This document shows, piece after piece, positions 47,575 to 56,146 of a stretch of 64,000 nt of DNA. The notes under the pieces were generated by a model. The model worked only from the letters and a program-made list of their open reading frames with translations. It ran no database searches and was not told the DNA's origin. Position 1 is the first letter of the stretch, and the number at the start of each line of letters is the position of its first letter. Source of the DNA: 2-02-FULL-66-14 sp964651335 (GTDB lineage: Bacteria > Pseudomonadota > Gammaproteobacteria > Burkholderiales > SG8-39). The position numbers and the translations under genes were made by a program. The stretch is from assembly GCA_964651335.1 (NCBI GenBank), contig CAZYVT010000015.1, positions 7,527 through 71,526 of the forward strand, given 5' to 3'.

Positions 47575-48810
47575 TCAGGCCTTGTGGCCGAGTTCCGCGC
47601 AGGTGCGCAGGTTTTTTTCGTCCGGCTGCTCCACCGAGACGATCTCGAACACGTCGTTCTTGTCTTTCATGTCCTTGGACTTGGAACGTACGATCAGCAC
47701 CGATTGCACCGACTGGTGATCGCAGCCGCGATAGTACTGCGGACCCTTGTAGTAGTCGTACTTCAGGGCGCGCAAGGCGGCGATCACCTTTTCGGTCTCG
47801 GTCGTTCCGGCGTTCCTCACGGCGGTGAGCACCGAGCGCACGCCTGCGTAGCCGAGCGCGCCATAGTCCGAGGGCACGTCGCCGCCGTAGGCCTTGCGGT
47901 ACTTGTCGTTGAACGCCTTGGCGCTCGGCACGCTGCTCTCCAGCCCCCAGTAGTACGACGTGCCGCCGACGACGCCGTCGAATGCGTCCGCACCTCCCGC
48001 GAGGCGCGCGGTAAACAGCAGCACCGGCGTTGCGATCCGGGTGGTCGATTTGACGCCGAAATCGGTCGCCTGCTTGATCGAATTGACCAGGTCGCGGCCG
48101 AAATTGCACATGATCAGCAGGTCCGGCTTGAGCGCCTGGATGCGGGGCAGGAACGCCGAGAAGTCCGACGTGCCGAGCGGGTGGCGGATATCGGCGAGCG
48201 TCTCGACGCCGAACGCCTTGCCCGCGGTCTGGAAGCCGCGCACCATCTCGTGGCCGTACGCGTAATCCGCAGTGAGGAACACCACCCGCTTGCCGAAATT
48301 CCTGAACACGTAGCGCCCGACCGCGCCTCCGGTCATGTGCGGATTGAGCGCTTCGTGGAACGTGTACGGGCTCCAGTCGGAGGCCTCGTTGATCACGTCG
48401 GACTGGCTGATCGAGTTGAACAGGACCTTGCGGGCCTTGGTGACGTTGTTGATCGAAAGCTGCACCGCCGCGGAGAGCGATCCGACCACGAAGTTGACCT
48501 TGTCCTTCTCGATCAGTTCGAGCGTGCGGGTCGCCGCCTCGCCGGCGTTGAGCTTGTCGTCGCGCACCAGCAACTCCGCCATGCGGCCCTTGAAACCGCC
48601 CGCGTCGTTGAACTCCTTGACGGCAATCTGCGCGGCGCGCTCCTGGCCCTGCGCCTCGGCACTGAAGGGCCCCGTCAACGGCACCGGGAAACCGATCTTG
48701 ATCGGCTCGGACTGCGCCCGTGCGATGTTGAACCACAGCGGCGACGACGCAGCGGCCGCCGCGCCGAGCAGCACCTTGCGTCGGGTCGTGCTGATACGGG
48801 TCTTGTTCAT
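47575..48810 (-). CDS. ABC transporter substrate-binding protein, Leu/Ile/Val-binding type
   Basis: A 411-residue periplasmic protein. The N-terminus RRKVLLGAAAAASSP followed by ARAQ is a twin-arginine-like or long Sec signal. After it come IKIGFPVPLTGPFSAEAQGQERAA, DKLNAGEAATRTLELIEKDKVNFVVGS and YAYGHEMVRGFQTAG, the LivJ-like (Peripla_BP_6) pattern. The solute is unknown; many proteins of this fold bind aromatic acids, amides or urea instead of amino acids. GGAGGAGCAAG lies before the ATG. Confidence 0.92.
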   Translation of the reverse strand: MNKTRISTTRRKVLLGAAAAASSPLWFNIARAQSEPIKIGFPVPLTGPFSAEAQGQERAAQIAVKEFNDAGGFKGRMAELLVRDDKLNAGEAATRTLELIEKDKVNFVVGSLSAAVQLSINNVTKARKVLFNSISQSDVINEASDWSPYTFHEALNPHMTGGAVGRYVFRNFGKRVVFLTADYAYGHEMVRGFQTAGKAFGVETLADIRHPLGTSDFSAFLPRIQALKPDLLIMCNFGRDLVNSIKQATDFGVKSTTRIATPVLLFTARLAGGADAFDGVVGGTSYYWGLESSVPSAKAFNDKYRKAYGGDVPSDYGALGYAGVRSVLTAVRNAGTTETEKVIAALRALKYDYYKGPQYYRGCDHQSVQSVLIVRSKSKDMKDKNDVFEIVSVEQPDEKNLRTCAELGHKA

Positions 48811-49172
48811 GTCTTGCTCCTCCTGATGGACCGATGCTGATCGCAATCCGGCGGCGCGCCACCGCCTCCGCTCGCTTCCTCGACGAGCTGCGCCGCGAGT
48901 GTAAAGCAATGCTCTGCGTGCGCATAGCGCAAACGTTTGCGCGCGGGCAACGACTTGCCGGCCGGGACATACTTTTTTCCTATGCGTCCCATCGGAAACG
49001 CTGAACGGTGGACGGTTCCCTTCGCACCCGCCGCGCTCATGGCCAGACGATTTCCGAATGGCTCGTATAGGAAGAATGTATTTGTTCCGCGCTACGCCGC
49101 TTGTTAGCGTGAACACCTCGATGGGTCGCCGTTTCCCCGGCGACCGGCCAACGCAAGCGAGGAGCAGCGTAC
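48811..49172. promoter_or_regulatory. Divergent intergenic region between Liv operon and M24 gene
   Basis: A 362-bp stretch without a gene separates two divergent starts. Near the M24 start an inverted repeat GGTCGCCG (49124-49131) and CGGCGACC (49138-49145) with a 6-bp loop lies 28 bp before the ATG, where an operator or leader hairpin might act. I could not fix -35/-10 elements with confidence. Confidence 0.45.
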
Positions 49173-50450
49173 ATGACGGACAAATACGGCAAGTCGTACC
49201 CGTTCCAGCCGATGGACTGGATCGAGGGCGTGAACATGACCAAGCTGCGCAGCGGAAGGCTCGCCCGCACCAAGGCCGAGCTGTTCGAGAAGCGCAGCTT
49301 CGGCGGCCTGCTGTCGCTCAACGAATGGAACACGCGCTACATCACCAGCACCTATACGCCGCCCTGGACCACGCCGAGCTCCGGTCTGCGCTATTCGCTG
49401 TTGTTGCGCGGCGACGCCCATCCGATCATCTTCGAGCAAGGCGACATCGGCTACCACACGCAGCGCAACTCGCCCTGGCTGCCGGCGGCGAACGTCCGCT
49501 ACGCCATCACCGGCATGGGCTGGATCGCACGCTGCATGGGCGACAGCGCTCACAAGGCGGCCGTGGTGCGCTTCGTGGACCAGATCTACCCCGAGCTGAA
49601 GCGCGCCGGCGTGCAGAAAGAAGTTCTCGCCATGGATTTCTCTGATCCGTATATTTCCGCGGCGTTCGAAGCGAAGGGCGTCAAGACTAGCGGCGAGGGC
49701 TTTGACGCCATGCTGGCCGCGCGCAAGAACAAGCTGCCCGAAGAAATCGAGTGCCTGCGCAACACCTGCACCATCGGCGACGCGATGTTCGACGCGCTGG
49801 TCAACACGGCCCGGCCGGGCGTGAGCGAAAACGAGATTCTGGGCGAGGCCTTCAAGGCGTGCTACGTCAATGGCGGCGAAGTGCACTCGGGCGTGTTCTG
49901 CACTTCCGGACCGTACTCCTGGCCGAATCTGCGCCACTCGACCGGCCGCCGGCTGGCGCACGGGGACGTGCTGTACATGGATGTCTACAACACGTCCTGG
50001 AACGGCTACAAGACCTGCTACTACCGCACGTTCAGCATGGGCGAACCTTCCAAGGCGACGCTCGCCGCCTACCGGCGGGCGTACGAATGGCTGTACGACG
50101 CAATCAACATCATCAAGCCCGGCATCACCAGCAAGGACATCGCCGAGAAGTGGCCGGCCGGCCCCGATGTGTGGGGCGATATCGGCGTGGTCCACGAGGA
50201 CCAGACCGCCGGCAACAACTGGGCGCACGGCATCGGGCTCACGCTGTACGAGCCGCCGCTGGTGTGGCGCGGCTGCTCGCTCGATCACCCCATGGAGATC
50301 GAGGAGGACATGACCTTCGCGATCGAAACCCAGGAGGGCGACGGCGAGGGCCAGGGCGTGCGCATCGAGGAGGTCATCCACGTCACCAAGACCGGCGTCG
50401 AGATCCTCTCGAAGTGGCCGGCCAAGGAAATCACTGTCATCAACTGCTGA
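49173..50450 (+). CDS. M24-family (aminopeptidase-fold) hydrolase, metal site altered
   Basis: A 425-residue pita-bread-fold protein of the M24 family, in the group that includes the DMSP lyase DddP and creatinase-like enzymes. Retained metal-site elements are Asp270 (VLYMDVY), His352 (NNWAHGIGL), Glu385 (FAIETQEG) and Glu399/400 (GVRIEEVIHV). The second Asp of the usual D-x(10-11)-D pair is Cys282 in NGYKTCYYRTF. So the dinuclear site is changed and classical peptidase activity is doubtful. GAGGAG precedes the ATG. The context with a Liv transporter suggests a role on an imported small molecule. Confidence 0.83.
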   Translation: MTDKYGKSYPFQPMDWIEGVNMTKLRSGRLARTKAELFEKRSFGGLLSLNEWNTRYITSTYTPPWTTPSSGLRYSLLLRGDAHPIIFEQGDIGYHTQRNSPWLPAANVRYAITGMGWIARCMGDSAHKAAVVRFVDQIYPELKRAGVQKEVLAMDFSDPYISAAFEAKGVKTSGEGFDAMLAARKNKLPEEIECLRNTCTIGDAMFDALVNTARPGVSENEILGEAFKACYVNGGEVHSGVFCTSGPYSWPNLRHSTGRRLAHGDVLYMDVYNTSWNGYKTCYYRTFSMGEPSKATLAAYRRAYEWLYDAINIIKPGITSKDIAEKWPAGPDVWGDIGVVHEDQTAGNNWAHGIGLTLYEPPLVWRGCSLDHPMEIEEDMTFAIETQEGDGEGQGVRIEEVIHVTKTGVEILSKWPAKEITVINC

Positions 50451-50464
50451 AAGGGAAGCGCGCC

Positions 50465-50707
50465 GTGCGGGTCTTCGATTTCAGATGCGACGGCTGCGGC
50501 GCGGCCTTCGAGGCATTCCTGCGCTCGATCGACGAATCGCAGCAATGCCCCGAGTGCGGCTCCTCCAGCCTGTCGCGGCAGCCTACGCTGCAACTTTCCA
50601 TTCGCGCCGGCAGCGCGCGCCGCGGCCGCCTGATCGACATGAGTTCCGGATCGTGCCCGTGCGGGTGCGCGGGCCGCGCGCAAGCGCACCGCGCCGAGCG
50701 CCGCTGA
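50465..50707 (+). CDS. FmdB-family zinc-ribbon protein
   Basis: An 80-residue protein with GTG start and AAGGGAAG upstream. FDFRCDGCGAAFEAFLRS and QQCPECGSSSLSRQ give the CxxC...CPxCG zinc ribbon of FmdB/putative regulatory proteins (CxxC_CXXC_SSSS-like, here ending SSSL). A second Cys-rich bit SCPCGCAG is near the C-terminus. FmdB proteins accompany amide-degrading genes such as formamidase and acetamidase; its presence supports a nitrogen-compound role for the M24/Liv cluster. Confidence 0.85.
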   Translation: MRVFDFRCDGCGAAFEAFLRSIDESQQCPECGSSSLSRQPTLQLSIRAGSARRGRLIDMSSGSCPCGCAGRAQAHRAERR

Positions 50708-50731
50708 ATCGCGGCGGCCCGGCGGAGCCGC

Positions 50732-51658
50732 TCAGGCCGGCGCCAACTGGTGCGCGAGCCGGTGGATCGCGGCCTGCCTTTTCAGTTCCTCCACCAGCAT
50801 GCGCGCCGCCCGCGACAGCGGCCGCCGGGTGAGATTGATGAGATAAAGATTCGCCTCCAGGTGCGGCTGGCTGATCGGATTGATGCACAGCCGCTCGGAG
50901 CCGACGTCGCAGAGCACGGCGGTGAACGGCAGGATGGTGGCCCATGCCGAGTGCGCGACGAAATCGATCATGCCGTGCACGGTATCCATTTCCAAGATCC
51001 GGGCGACGTTGATCTCCTTGGTCCAGATGCAGCGCTCGATGTTGTGCCTGAGGATGTGATGGGGAGAGGGAAGGACCAGATTCAGCGGCGGCAGATCGGG
51101 CAGGCTCACCGGGGCGCCGGGCGCGAGACCGAGCGCACGTCCGCTGATCAGAACCATCGTGTCGTCGGCGAGTTTCGTGATCTCGATGCCCTCGTGCCTC
51201 GGCGGCTGGAGCACGACCGCGAAGTCGATCTCCTGCTCCAGCACCGCTCTTGCCAGCGGGTCGCTGAACCCTTGAATAAGTTTGATGTCGACCATCGGGT
51301 GCGCTTCGACGAACTGCGGCAGGAATGCCGGCAGCAGACCGCGCACCACTGTCGGGATGAGCCCCATGTTCACCTGGCCGGCGATCTGCCCGCTCGCCTC
51401 CGCCATTTCCAGCTTCGCCGTGTTCACCGAACGCAGGATTGCGACTGAATGCCGGTAGAAGCGCAGCCCCTCCGCCGTAGGCGTCGCGCCGCTCACCGAG
51501 CGGTCGAACAGCGACCGGCCGAGGATCTGCTCCAGCTTGCGGATCTGGGCGCTGAGCGCAGGCTGGGAGCAATGCTCGCGTGCAGCAGCCTTGGAGAAGC
51601 TCGCCTCCTCATAGACGGCGACGAAGTACTGCAGCTGGCGGATGGTAATCGGAATCAT
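50732..51658 (-). CDS. LysR-family transcriptional regulator
   Basis: A 308-residue LysR regulator: DNA-binding start IRQLQYFVAVYEEASFSKAAAREH, QPALSAQIRKLEQILGRSLFDR, then an effector domain (about 90-300) with GQVNMGLIPTV. It lies convergent to the M24/FmdB genes, only 24 bp from fmdB. It may control the M24/Liv cluster; this is inferred from position. Confidence 0.92.
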   Translation of the reverse strand: MIPITIRQLQYFVAVYEEASFSKAAAREHCSQPALSAQIRKLEQILGRSLFDRSVSGATPTAEGLRFYRHSVAILRSVNTAKLEMAEASGQIAGQVNMGLIPTVVRGLLPAFLPQFVEAHPMVDIKLIQGFSDPLARAVLEQEIDFAVVLQPPRHEGIEITKLADDTMVLISGRALGLAPGAPVSLPDLPPLNLVLPSPHHILRHNIERCIWTKEINVARILEMDTVHGMIDFVAHSAWATILPFTAVLCDVGSERLCINPISQPHLEANLYLINLTRRPLSRAARMLVEELKRQAAIHRLAHQLAPA

Positions 51659-51826
51659 TGCGCTGCCGGATTATCCGCTTTGGGTACCGGTGGCATGGGA
51701 ATTCCGTATCTCTTTTCGGCGCAGCCCTCTTCGTAGGGTTCCAGGCTGCGGTGCGCAGCCCCGGCCCAGGGACGTCCCAGCATCGCACCCGATCCTATTT
51801 TCTCGCTGTCGCTTGCGGTCAAGCTG

Positions 51827-52570
51827 GTGCTGACAGCCGGCATCGTCGTCACCGCCTCCGTCGTGGTCGAGCGCGCCGGGCCGCTCATCGGCGCGCTCGT
51901 CGTCACGCTGCCGGTCACGGTGTGGCCCGCCTATGTGTTCCTTTCACTCGATCACGACGCCGCGTTCCTCGCCCAGAGCGCCGAGAGCGGCCTCGCCATC
52001 AATGCCGTCAGCGCGGTGTTCATGCTCGCCTATCTCGTGCTGGCACAGAGGCGGGGGCTCATCGTCAGCCTGTGCCTGGCCGTCGCGTGCTGGATCGGCT
52101 TGGCGTTGCTCGTTCGCTCGATCGCCTGGACCGTCGGCAGCGGCGGTCTGCTCAATCTCGTCGTCTATGCCGTCTGCATCTGGCTCAGCAACCGCTTCCG
52201 CGAAGCGGAAGTACCGCGCCTGCAACGGCAATGGTACGAACTGCCGCTCCGGACCCTCCTCGTCTGCGCCTTGATGGGAACGGTCCTGGTGCTCAGCACC
52301 TGGGTCGGCCCGGTCGCAACCGGCATCCTCGCGGTCTATCCGATCTCGACGACGTGCACGATGCTCATCCTCCATCCCCGGATCGGCGGGCGCGCGACCG
52401 CGGCCGTGATCGCCAATGGCCTGTGGGGCCTGTTCGGCATCGGCTGGGGGCTGTTCGCACTGTGCATCGCGATCGAACCGCTCGGCACCGGAACCGCGCT
52501 CGCGCTGGCGCTCGCCGTTCCGGTGACCTGGAACCTGTCGGTGTGGCTGGCGCGGCAGCGCCGCCGCTAG
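51827..52570 (+). CDS. Integral membrane protein of unknown function
   Basis: A 247-residue protein with about seven hydrophobic segments and few charged residues. I do not recognise a family. The GTG at 51827 is used because no ATG is available in frame after the upstream stop at 51734; homology to a hydrophobic start (PIFSLSLAVKLVL) may extend a few codons further upstream using a rare start. It converges with the acyl-CoA dehydrogenase, overlapping by 4 bp. Confidence 0.7.
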   Translation: MLTAGIVVTASVVVERAGPLIGALVVTLPVTVWPAYVFLSLDHDAAFLAQSAESGLAINAVSAVFMLAYLVLAQRRGLIVSLCLAVACWIGLALLVRSIAWTVGSGGLLNLVVYAVCIWLSNRFREAEVPRLQRQWYELPLRTLLVCALMGTVLVLSTWVGPVATGILAVYPISTTCTMLILHPRIGGRATAAVIANGLWGLFGIGWGLFALCIAIEPLGTGTALALALAVPVTWNLSVWLARQRRR

Positions 52571-53811
52571 GCCCGCTTCTTGGTGGCGAGCGCCTCGGCG
52601 ATCGAAGTCTGTTCGCCCAGTTCCATCTTGGCGACAGCGTTGCGGTGCACTTCGTCCGGTCCGTCGGCAAAGCGCAGCGTGCGCGCATGCGCATAAGCCG
52701 ATGCAAGGCCGAAGTCCTGGCACACGCCGCCGCCGCCATGCACCTGCATCGCCCAGTCGATCACCTGGCAGGCCATGGTCGGCGCCAGCACCTTGATCAT
52801 CGCGATTTCCTTCTTCGCGATCTTGTTGCCGACGGTGTCCATCTTCCAGGCGGCGTTGAGCACCATGAAGCGCGCCGAGTCGATCATGATGCGCGCCTCG
52901 GCAATGCGCTCGCGCGTCACGCCCTGGTCGGCGACCGGACGGCCGAAGGCGACGCGCTGCGTCGCACGCCGGCACATCTTTTCCAGCGCCACCTCGGCCT
53001 GGCCGATGAGGCGCATGCAGTGATGGATGCGGCCCGGCCCCAGGCGCCCTTGCGCGATCTCGAATCCGCGTCCCTCGCCGAGCAGGATGTTCGAGGCCGG
53101 CACGCGCACGTCCTTCAAATCCACCTCCATGTGGCCGTGGGGCGCGTCATCGAAACCGAACACCTGCAGCGCGCGCACGATCTGGATTCCCGGCAGGCCC
53201 GCAGGCACCAGGACCATCGACTGCTGCTGGTGGCGGCTCGAATTGTCGGGATCGGTCTTGCCCATCAGGATGTAGATCTTGCAGCGCGGGTCACCCGCGC
53301 CGGAGGACCACCATTTACGGCCGTTAATGACGTATTCGTTGCCTTCGCGCTTGATCCGGCACTGGATGTTGGTCGCGTCCGACGAGGCGACATCCGGCTC
53401 GGTCATCAGGAACGCGGAGCGGATATTTCCCTCGAGCAGCGGATCGAGCCATCGTTTCTTCTGCTCCTCGCTGCCGTAGCGCTCGATCGTTTCCATGTTG
53501 CCGGTATCCGGGGCGGAACAGTTGAACACCTCGGGCGACCAGGTCACACGGCCCATGATCTCGCACAACGGTGCGTACTCGAGATTGGAAAGGCCTTCGG
53601 GCGCACGCGCGGAGTGCGGCAAGAACAGGTTCCACAGCCCGGCGGCGCGCGCTTTGGGCTTTAGTTGCTCGATGATCGGCACCGTCTCCCAGCGCCGTTC
53701 ACTCTTCACGTGCTCCCACCACTTGTGCTCGTTCGGGTAGATGTGCTCTTCCATGAAGGCGATGAGCCTCTTTCTCAGCTCCTGCACTTTGGGCGAATAC
53801 TCGAAATCCAT
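52567..53811 (-). CDS. Acyl-CoA dehydrogenase family protein (ACAD10/11-like)
   Basis: A 414-residue flavoprotein. It shows FLMTEPDVASSDATNIQC (substrate/FAD loop), VINGRKWWSSGA, GFEIAQGRLGPGRIHHCMR and the C-terminal FAD region QVHGGGGVCQDFGLA with RFADGPDEVHRNAVAK. It is 9 bp after a phosphotransferase gene. In ACAD10/11 and the lva operon such a pair handles 4-hydroxyacyl-CoA: the kinase phosphorylates and the dehydrogenase-like partner eliminates phosphate. That role is inferred from the pairing. Confidence 0.92.
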   Translation of the reverse strand: MDFEYSPKVQELRKRLIAFMEEHIYPNEHKWWEHVKSERRWETVPIIEQLKPKARAAGLWNLFLPHSARAPEGLSNLEYAPLCEIMGRVTWSPEVFNCSAPDTGNMETIERYGSEEQKKRWLDPLLEGNIRSAFLMTEPDVASSDATNIQCRIKREGNEYVINGRKWWSSGAGDPRCKIYILMGKTDPDNSSRHQQQSMVLVPAGLPGIQIVRALQVFGFDDAPHGHMEVDLKDVRVPASNILLGEGRGFEIAQGRLGPGRIHHCMRLIGQAEVALEKMCRRATQRVAFGRPVADQGVTRERIAEARIMIDSARFMVLNAAWKMDTVGNKIAKKEIAMIKVLAPTMACQVIDWAMQVHGGGGVCQDFGLASAYAHARTLRFADGPDEVHRNAVAKMELGEQTSIAEALATKKRA

Positions 53812-53820
53812 GACTTTCTC

Positions 53821-54891
53821 CTAAGCTGCTCGTTGAAGTATTTTCTCCACCTGCTGCCAGCCGAGCTCCGCCATGATCGGAGCGCGGCTTCCGGCGTCCC
53901 TGCCGTGCGCGCTCGCCGCTGTGCCGTCCACGACGCGCTTCGCGATCCCCTGCAAGATCGCGGCGATGCGGAACAGGTTGTACGCCATGTAAAAATCCCA
54001 ATCGCTGCGCGACACGCCCTCGCGCCCGGTGCGCCGGCAGTACATGTCGATGTAGCGCTGCTCGGTCGGAATGCCGAGTTCGTCGAAATCGAGCCCCTCG
54101 ATGCCGCGGAACTGTCCCGGCGGAATGTGCCAGCTCATGCAGTGGTATGCGAAATCGGCGAGCGGATGCCCGAGCGTGGAGAGTTCCCAATCCAGCACCG
54201 CAAGGATCCTTGGTTCGCTCGGATGGAAAATTGTGTTGTCGAGGCGGTAGTCGCCGTGCACGATGGTGGTTTCGCCGCCCGACGGGATGTTGTTCGGCAG
54301 CCAGGTGATCAGGTTGTCCATCGCTTCGATTTTCTGGGTTTCGGAAGCCTGGTACTGCTTGGTCCAGCGGCCGATCTGGCGCTCGAGATACCTGCCCGGT
54401 TTGCCGAAGTCCTCCAGCCCTACCGCCTTGTAGTCGACCGAATGCAGCAAGGCGATGACCCGGTTCAGCTCGTCCCAGATCGCAAAGCGCTCCGGTTTCG
54501 CCATCCCGGGCAGCGCCTGGTCCCAGAGCACGCGCCCTTCCACGCAGTCCATGACGTAGAACGCGGTACCGATCACCGAATCGTCTTCGCACAGGCAATA
54601 CGGCTTCGCGACCGGAAAGCCGGTCGAGTGCAAGGCGCTGATGACGCGGTACTCGCGATCGACCGCGTGCGCCGAGGGCAGGAGCTTTCCCGGCGGCTTT
54701 CTTCTCAATACATAGCGTTTCCCGCCGGCGCTCAGCCGGTAGGTCGGATTGGATTGGCCGCCTTTGAACTGCTCGATCTCGAGCAGCCCCTTGAAGTCAT
54801 CGATCCTCGTTTCAAGCCAGGTCTCGAGCCGCGCGCTGTCGAGCCGGTGGCGCTCCTCGACCGGCTTGGTGCCGACGAATTGGTCGAACAT
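53821..54891 (-). CDS. APH-type phosphotransferase (LvaA/ACAD-associated)
   Basis: A 356-residue protein kinase-like phosphotransferase. Features are QFKGGQSNPTYRLSAGGKRYVLRRKPPG (nucleotide loop), the catalytic IVHGDYRLDNTIFH (HGD...N) and the metal-binding AVLDWELSTLGHPLADFAYH. Such enzymes in operon with an acyl-CoA dehydrogenase act on hydroxyacyl-CoA rather than antibiotics. The start at 54891 gives MFDQFVGTKPVEERHR. Confidence 0.92.
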   Translation of the reverse strand: MFDQFVGTKPVEERHRLDSARLETWLETRIDDFKGLLEIEQFKGGQSNPTYRLSAGGKRYVLRRKPPGKLLPSAHAVDREYRVISALHSTGFPVAKPYCLCEDDSVIGTAFYVMDCVEGRVLWDQALPGMAKPERFAIWDELNRVIALLHSVDYKAVGLEDFGKPGRYLERQIGRWTKQYQASETQKIEAMDNLITWLPNNIPSGGETTIVHGDYRLDNTIFHPSEPRILAVLDWELSTLGHPLADFAYHCMSWHIPPGQFRGIEGLDFDELGIPTEQRYIDMYCRRTGREGVSRSDWDFYMAYNLFRIAAILQGIAKRVVDGTAASAHGRDAGSRAPIMAELGWQQVEKILQRAA

Positions 54892-54936
54892 GAGAGAACG
54901 AAGCTTAAACCGAAACGGTAGAATCCGGCACGAAAC

Positions 54937-55080
54937 ATGGAGGTCATTTCATACCGCCGGGCGGCGGAACTGATCGAGGACGGATGGACGGTCTCCACTT
55001 CCGGATTCACGGGCTCCGGGCACCCCGAGGGGATTTCGAGCGCGATCGAGAAGCGTTTTCTCGACACCGGCCGGCCGCGC
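54937..55080 (+). pseudogene. CoA-transferase gene, 5' fragment
   Basis: 48 codons from an ATG: VISYRRAAELIEDGWTVSTSG then HPEGISSAIEKRFLDTG. This is the N-terminus of acetate/propionate CoA-transferases (AAxLIxDGDTVxxSGFxGxGHPE). After GRPR the homology stops at the 3' end of the convergent EamA gene, whose stop is at 55105. The remaining more than 450 residues are missing, so the gene is broken. Confidence 0.78.
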
Positions 55081-55104
55081 CACCGCCAGGCCAAACGACA
55101 CCTG

Positions 55105-56031
55105 CTATTTCCGCACCGGCGCCGCGAGCGTTGCCACCACGACTCCAAGCACGATCGTCGCGATTCCGGCGGCATGAAAGGCGTGAAATGATTCCCCGAG
55201 AAAGACCATCGCCAGCACCGTTCCGAACACCGGCAGAAGATGCAAGGTGAAGCCGGCTGCATTCGCCCCGACGATCGACACGCCGCGGTTCCAGCAAATG
55301 TAGGCTCCCACCGAGGCGAAGAGGCCGACGTAGAGCACGCCGGCGCTCTCGACGGCGCTGGGCCACCGCGGCGGCGCGTGCAGCGTTTCCAGCGCAAACG
55401 CCGGGGCAAGCAGCAGCACGCCCACAACCGAAATGAGGAAGAGAAAATGGACGCCGCCGAGCTCCGGCGGGCGACGCTTGAGCAGCACCGAGTAGATCCC
55501 CCATACCGGCATGGCGAGCAGGATCCACGCGTCCCCGGCGCGGACTTCGAGCTGCAACATGCTGGGCAGGTCGCCGCGCGACAGGATTACCAGTATTCCG
55601 GCGACGGAAACCAGCATTCCGGATATCTGCAGGCGATTGGCGCGCTCGCGCTCGATTGCCCAGGAACACAGCAGCATGAAAAGAGGAGCGGAGGAGTTGA
55701 GCAATACGGCATTGACGGTCGTGGTCGTCTTCAGTCCCAGATAGACCAGGCAATGGAACAACGCCACGCCCGTGAGCGCGAGCAGCGCGAGCAGGCCGGC
55801 GCCGCGTCGTATGGCGCGGTGCTGCGCGGAGAGCCCGGGCAGCGCGAATGGCGCAAGCACGAGCGCCGCGATCAGCCAGCGCCAGAAGTTGAGCGCGATC
55901 GGCTCGATCGCGTCGCGCAGCGCCCGGCCGATGACCCAGTTACCGGCCCAGAAGAGGCTCGACAACGCGAGCAGAAAAAAGGCCAGCGCGCGCGATGCGG
56001 TCGCCGCTGCGGGCGTTTGCGGGTGAGGCAT
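55105..56031 (-). CDS. EamA/DMT-family transporter
   Basis: A 308-residue membrane protein with about ten helices in two five-helix EamA repeats (SSLFWAGNWVIGRAL at the start, VYVGLFASVGAYICWNRGV in the second half). DMT carriers export amino acids or other metabolites; the substrate is unknown. Its 3' end meets the truncated CoA-transferase. Confidence 0.9.
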   Translation of the reverse strand: MPHPQTPAAATASRALAFFLLALSSLFWAGNWVIGRALRDAIEPIALNFWRWLIAALVLAPFALPGLSAQHRAIRRGAGLLALLALTGVALFHCLVYLGLKTTTTVNAVLLNSSAPLFMLLCSWAIERERANRLQISGMLVSVAGILVILSRGDLPSMLQLEVRAGDAWILLAMPVWGIYSVLLKRRPPELGGVHFLFLISVVGVLLLAPAFALETLHAPPRWPSAVESAGVLYVGLFASVGAYICWNRGVSIVGANAAGFTLHLLPVFGTVLAMVFLGESFHAFHAAGIATIVLGVVVATLAAPVRK

Positions 56032-56146
56032 CTGGAGGTGGCGTGCTTCCGGTACAACTTTCGAATGGGCCGATTATCCGGGATGCGGGCAGGCAGGGCA
56101 GCGTAAACTGCAAGAGCGGCGTCCATCGATCGTTCTGGACTGCATC

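Noticed and set aside
49173..50450. DMSP lyase DddP
   Set aside because: Same fold group, but two of the DddP metal Asp positions appear as Tyr and Cys, so the name is not justified.
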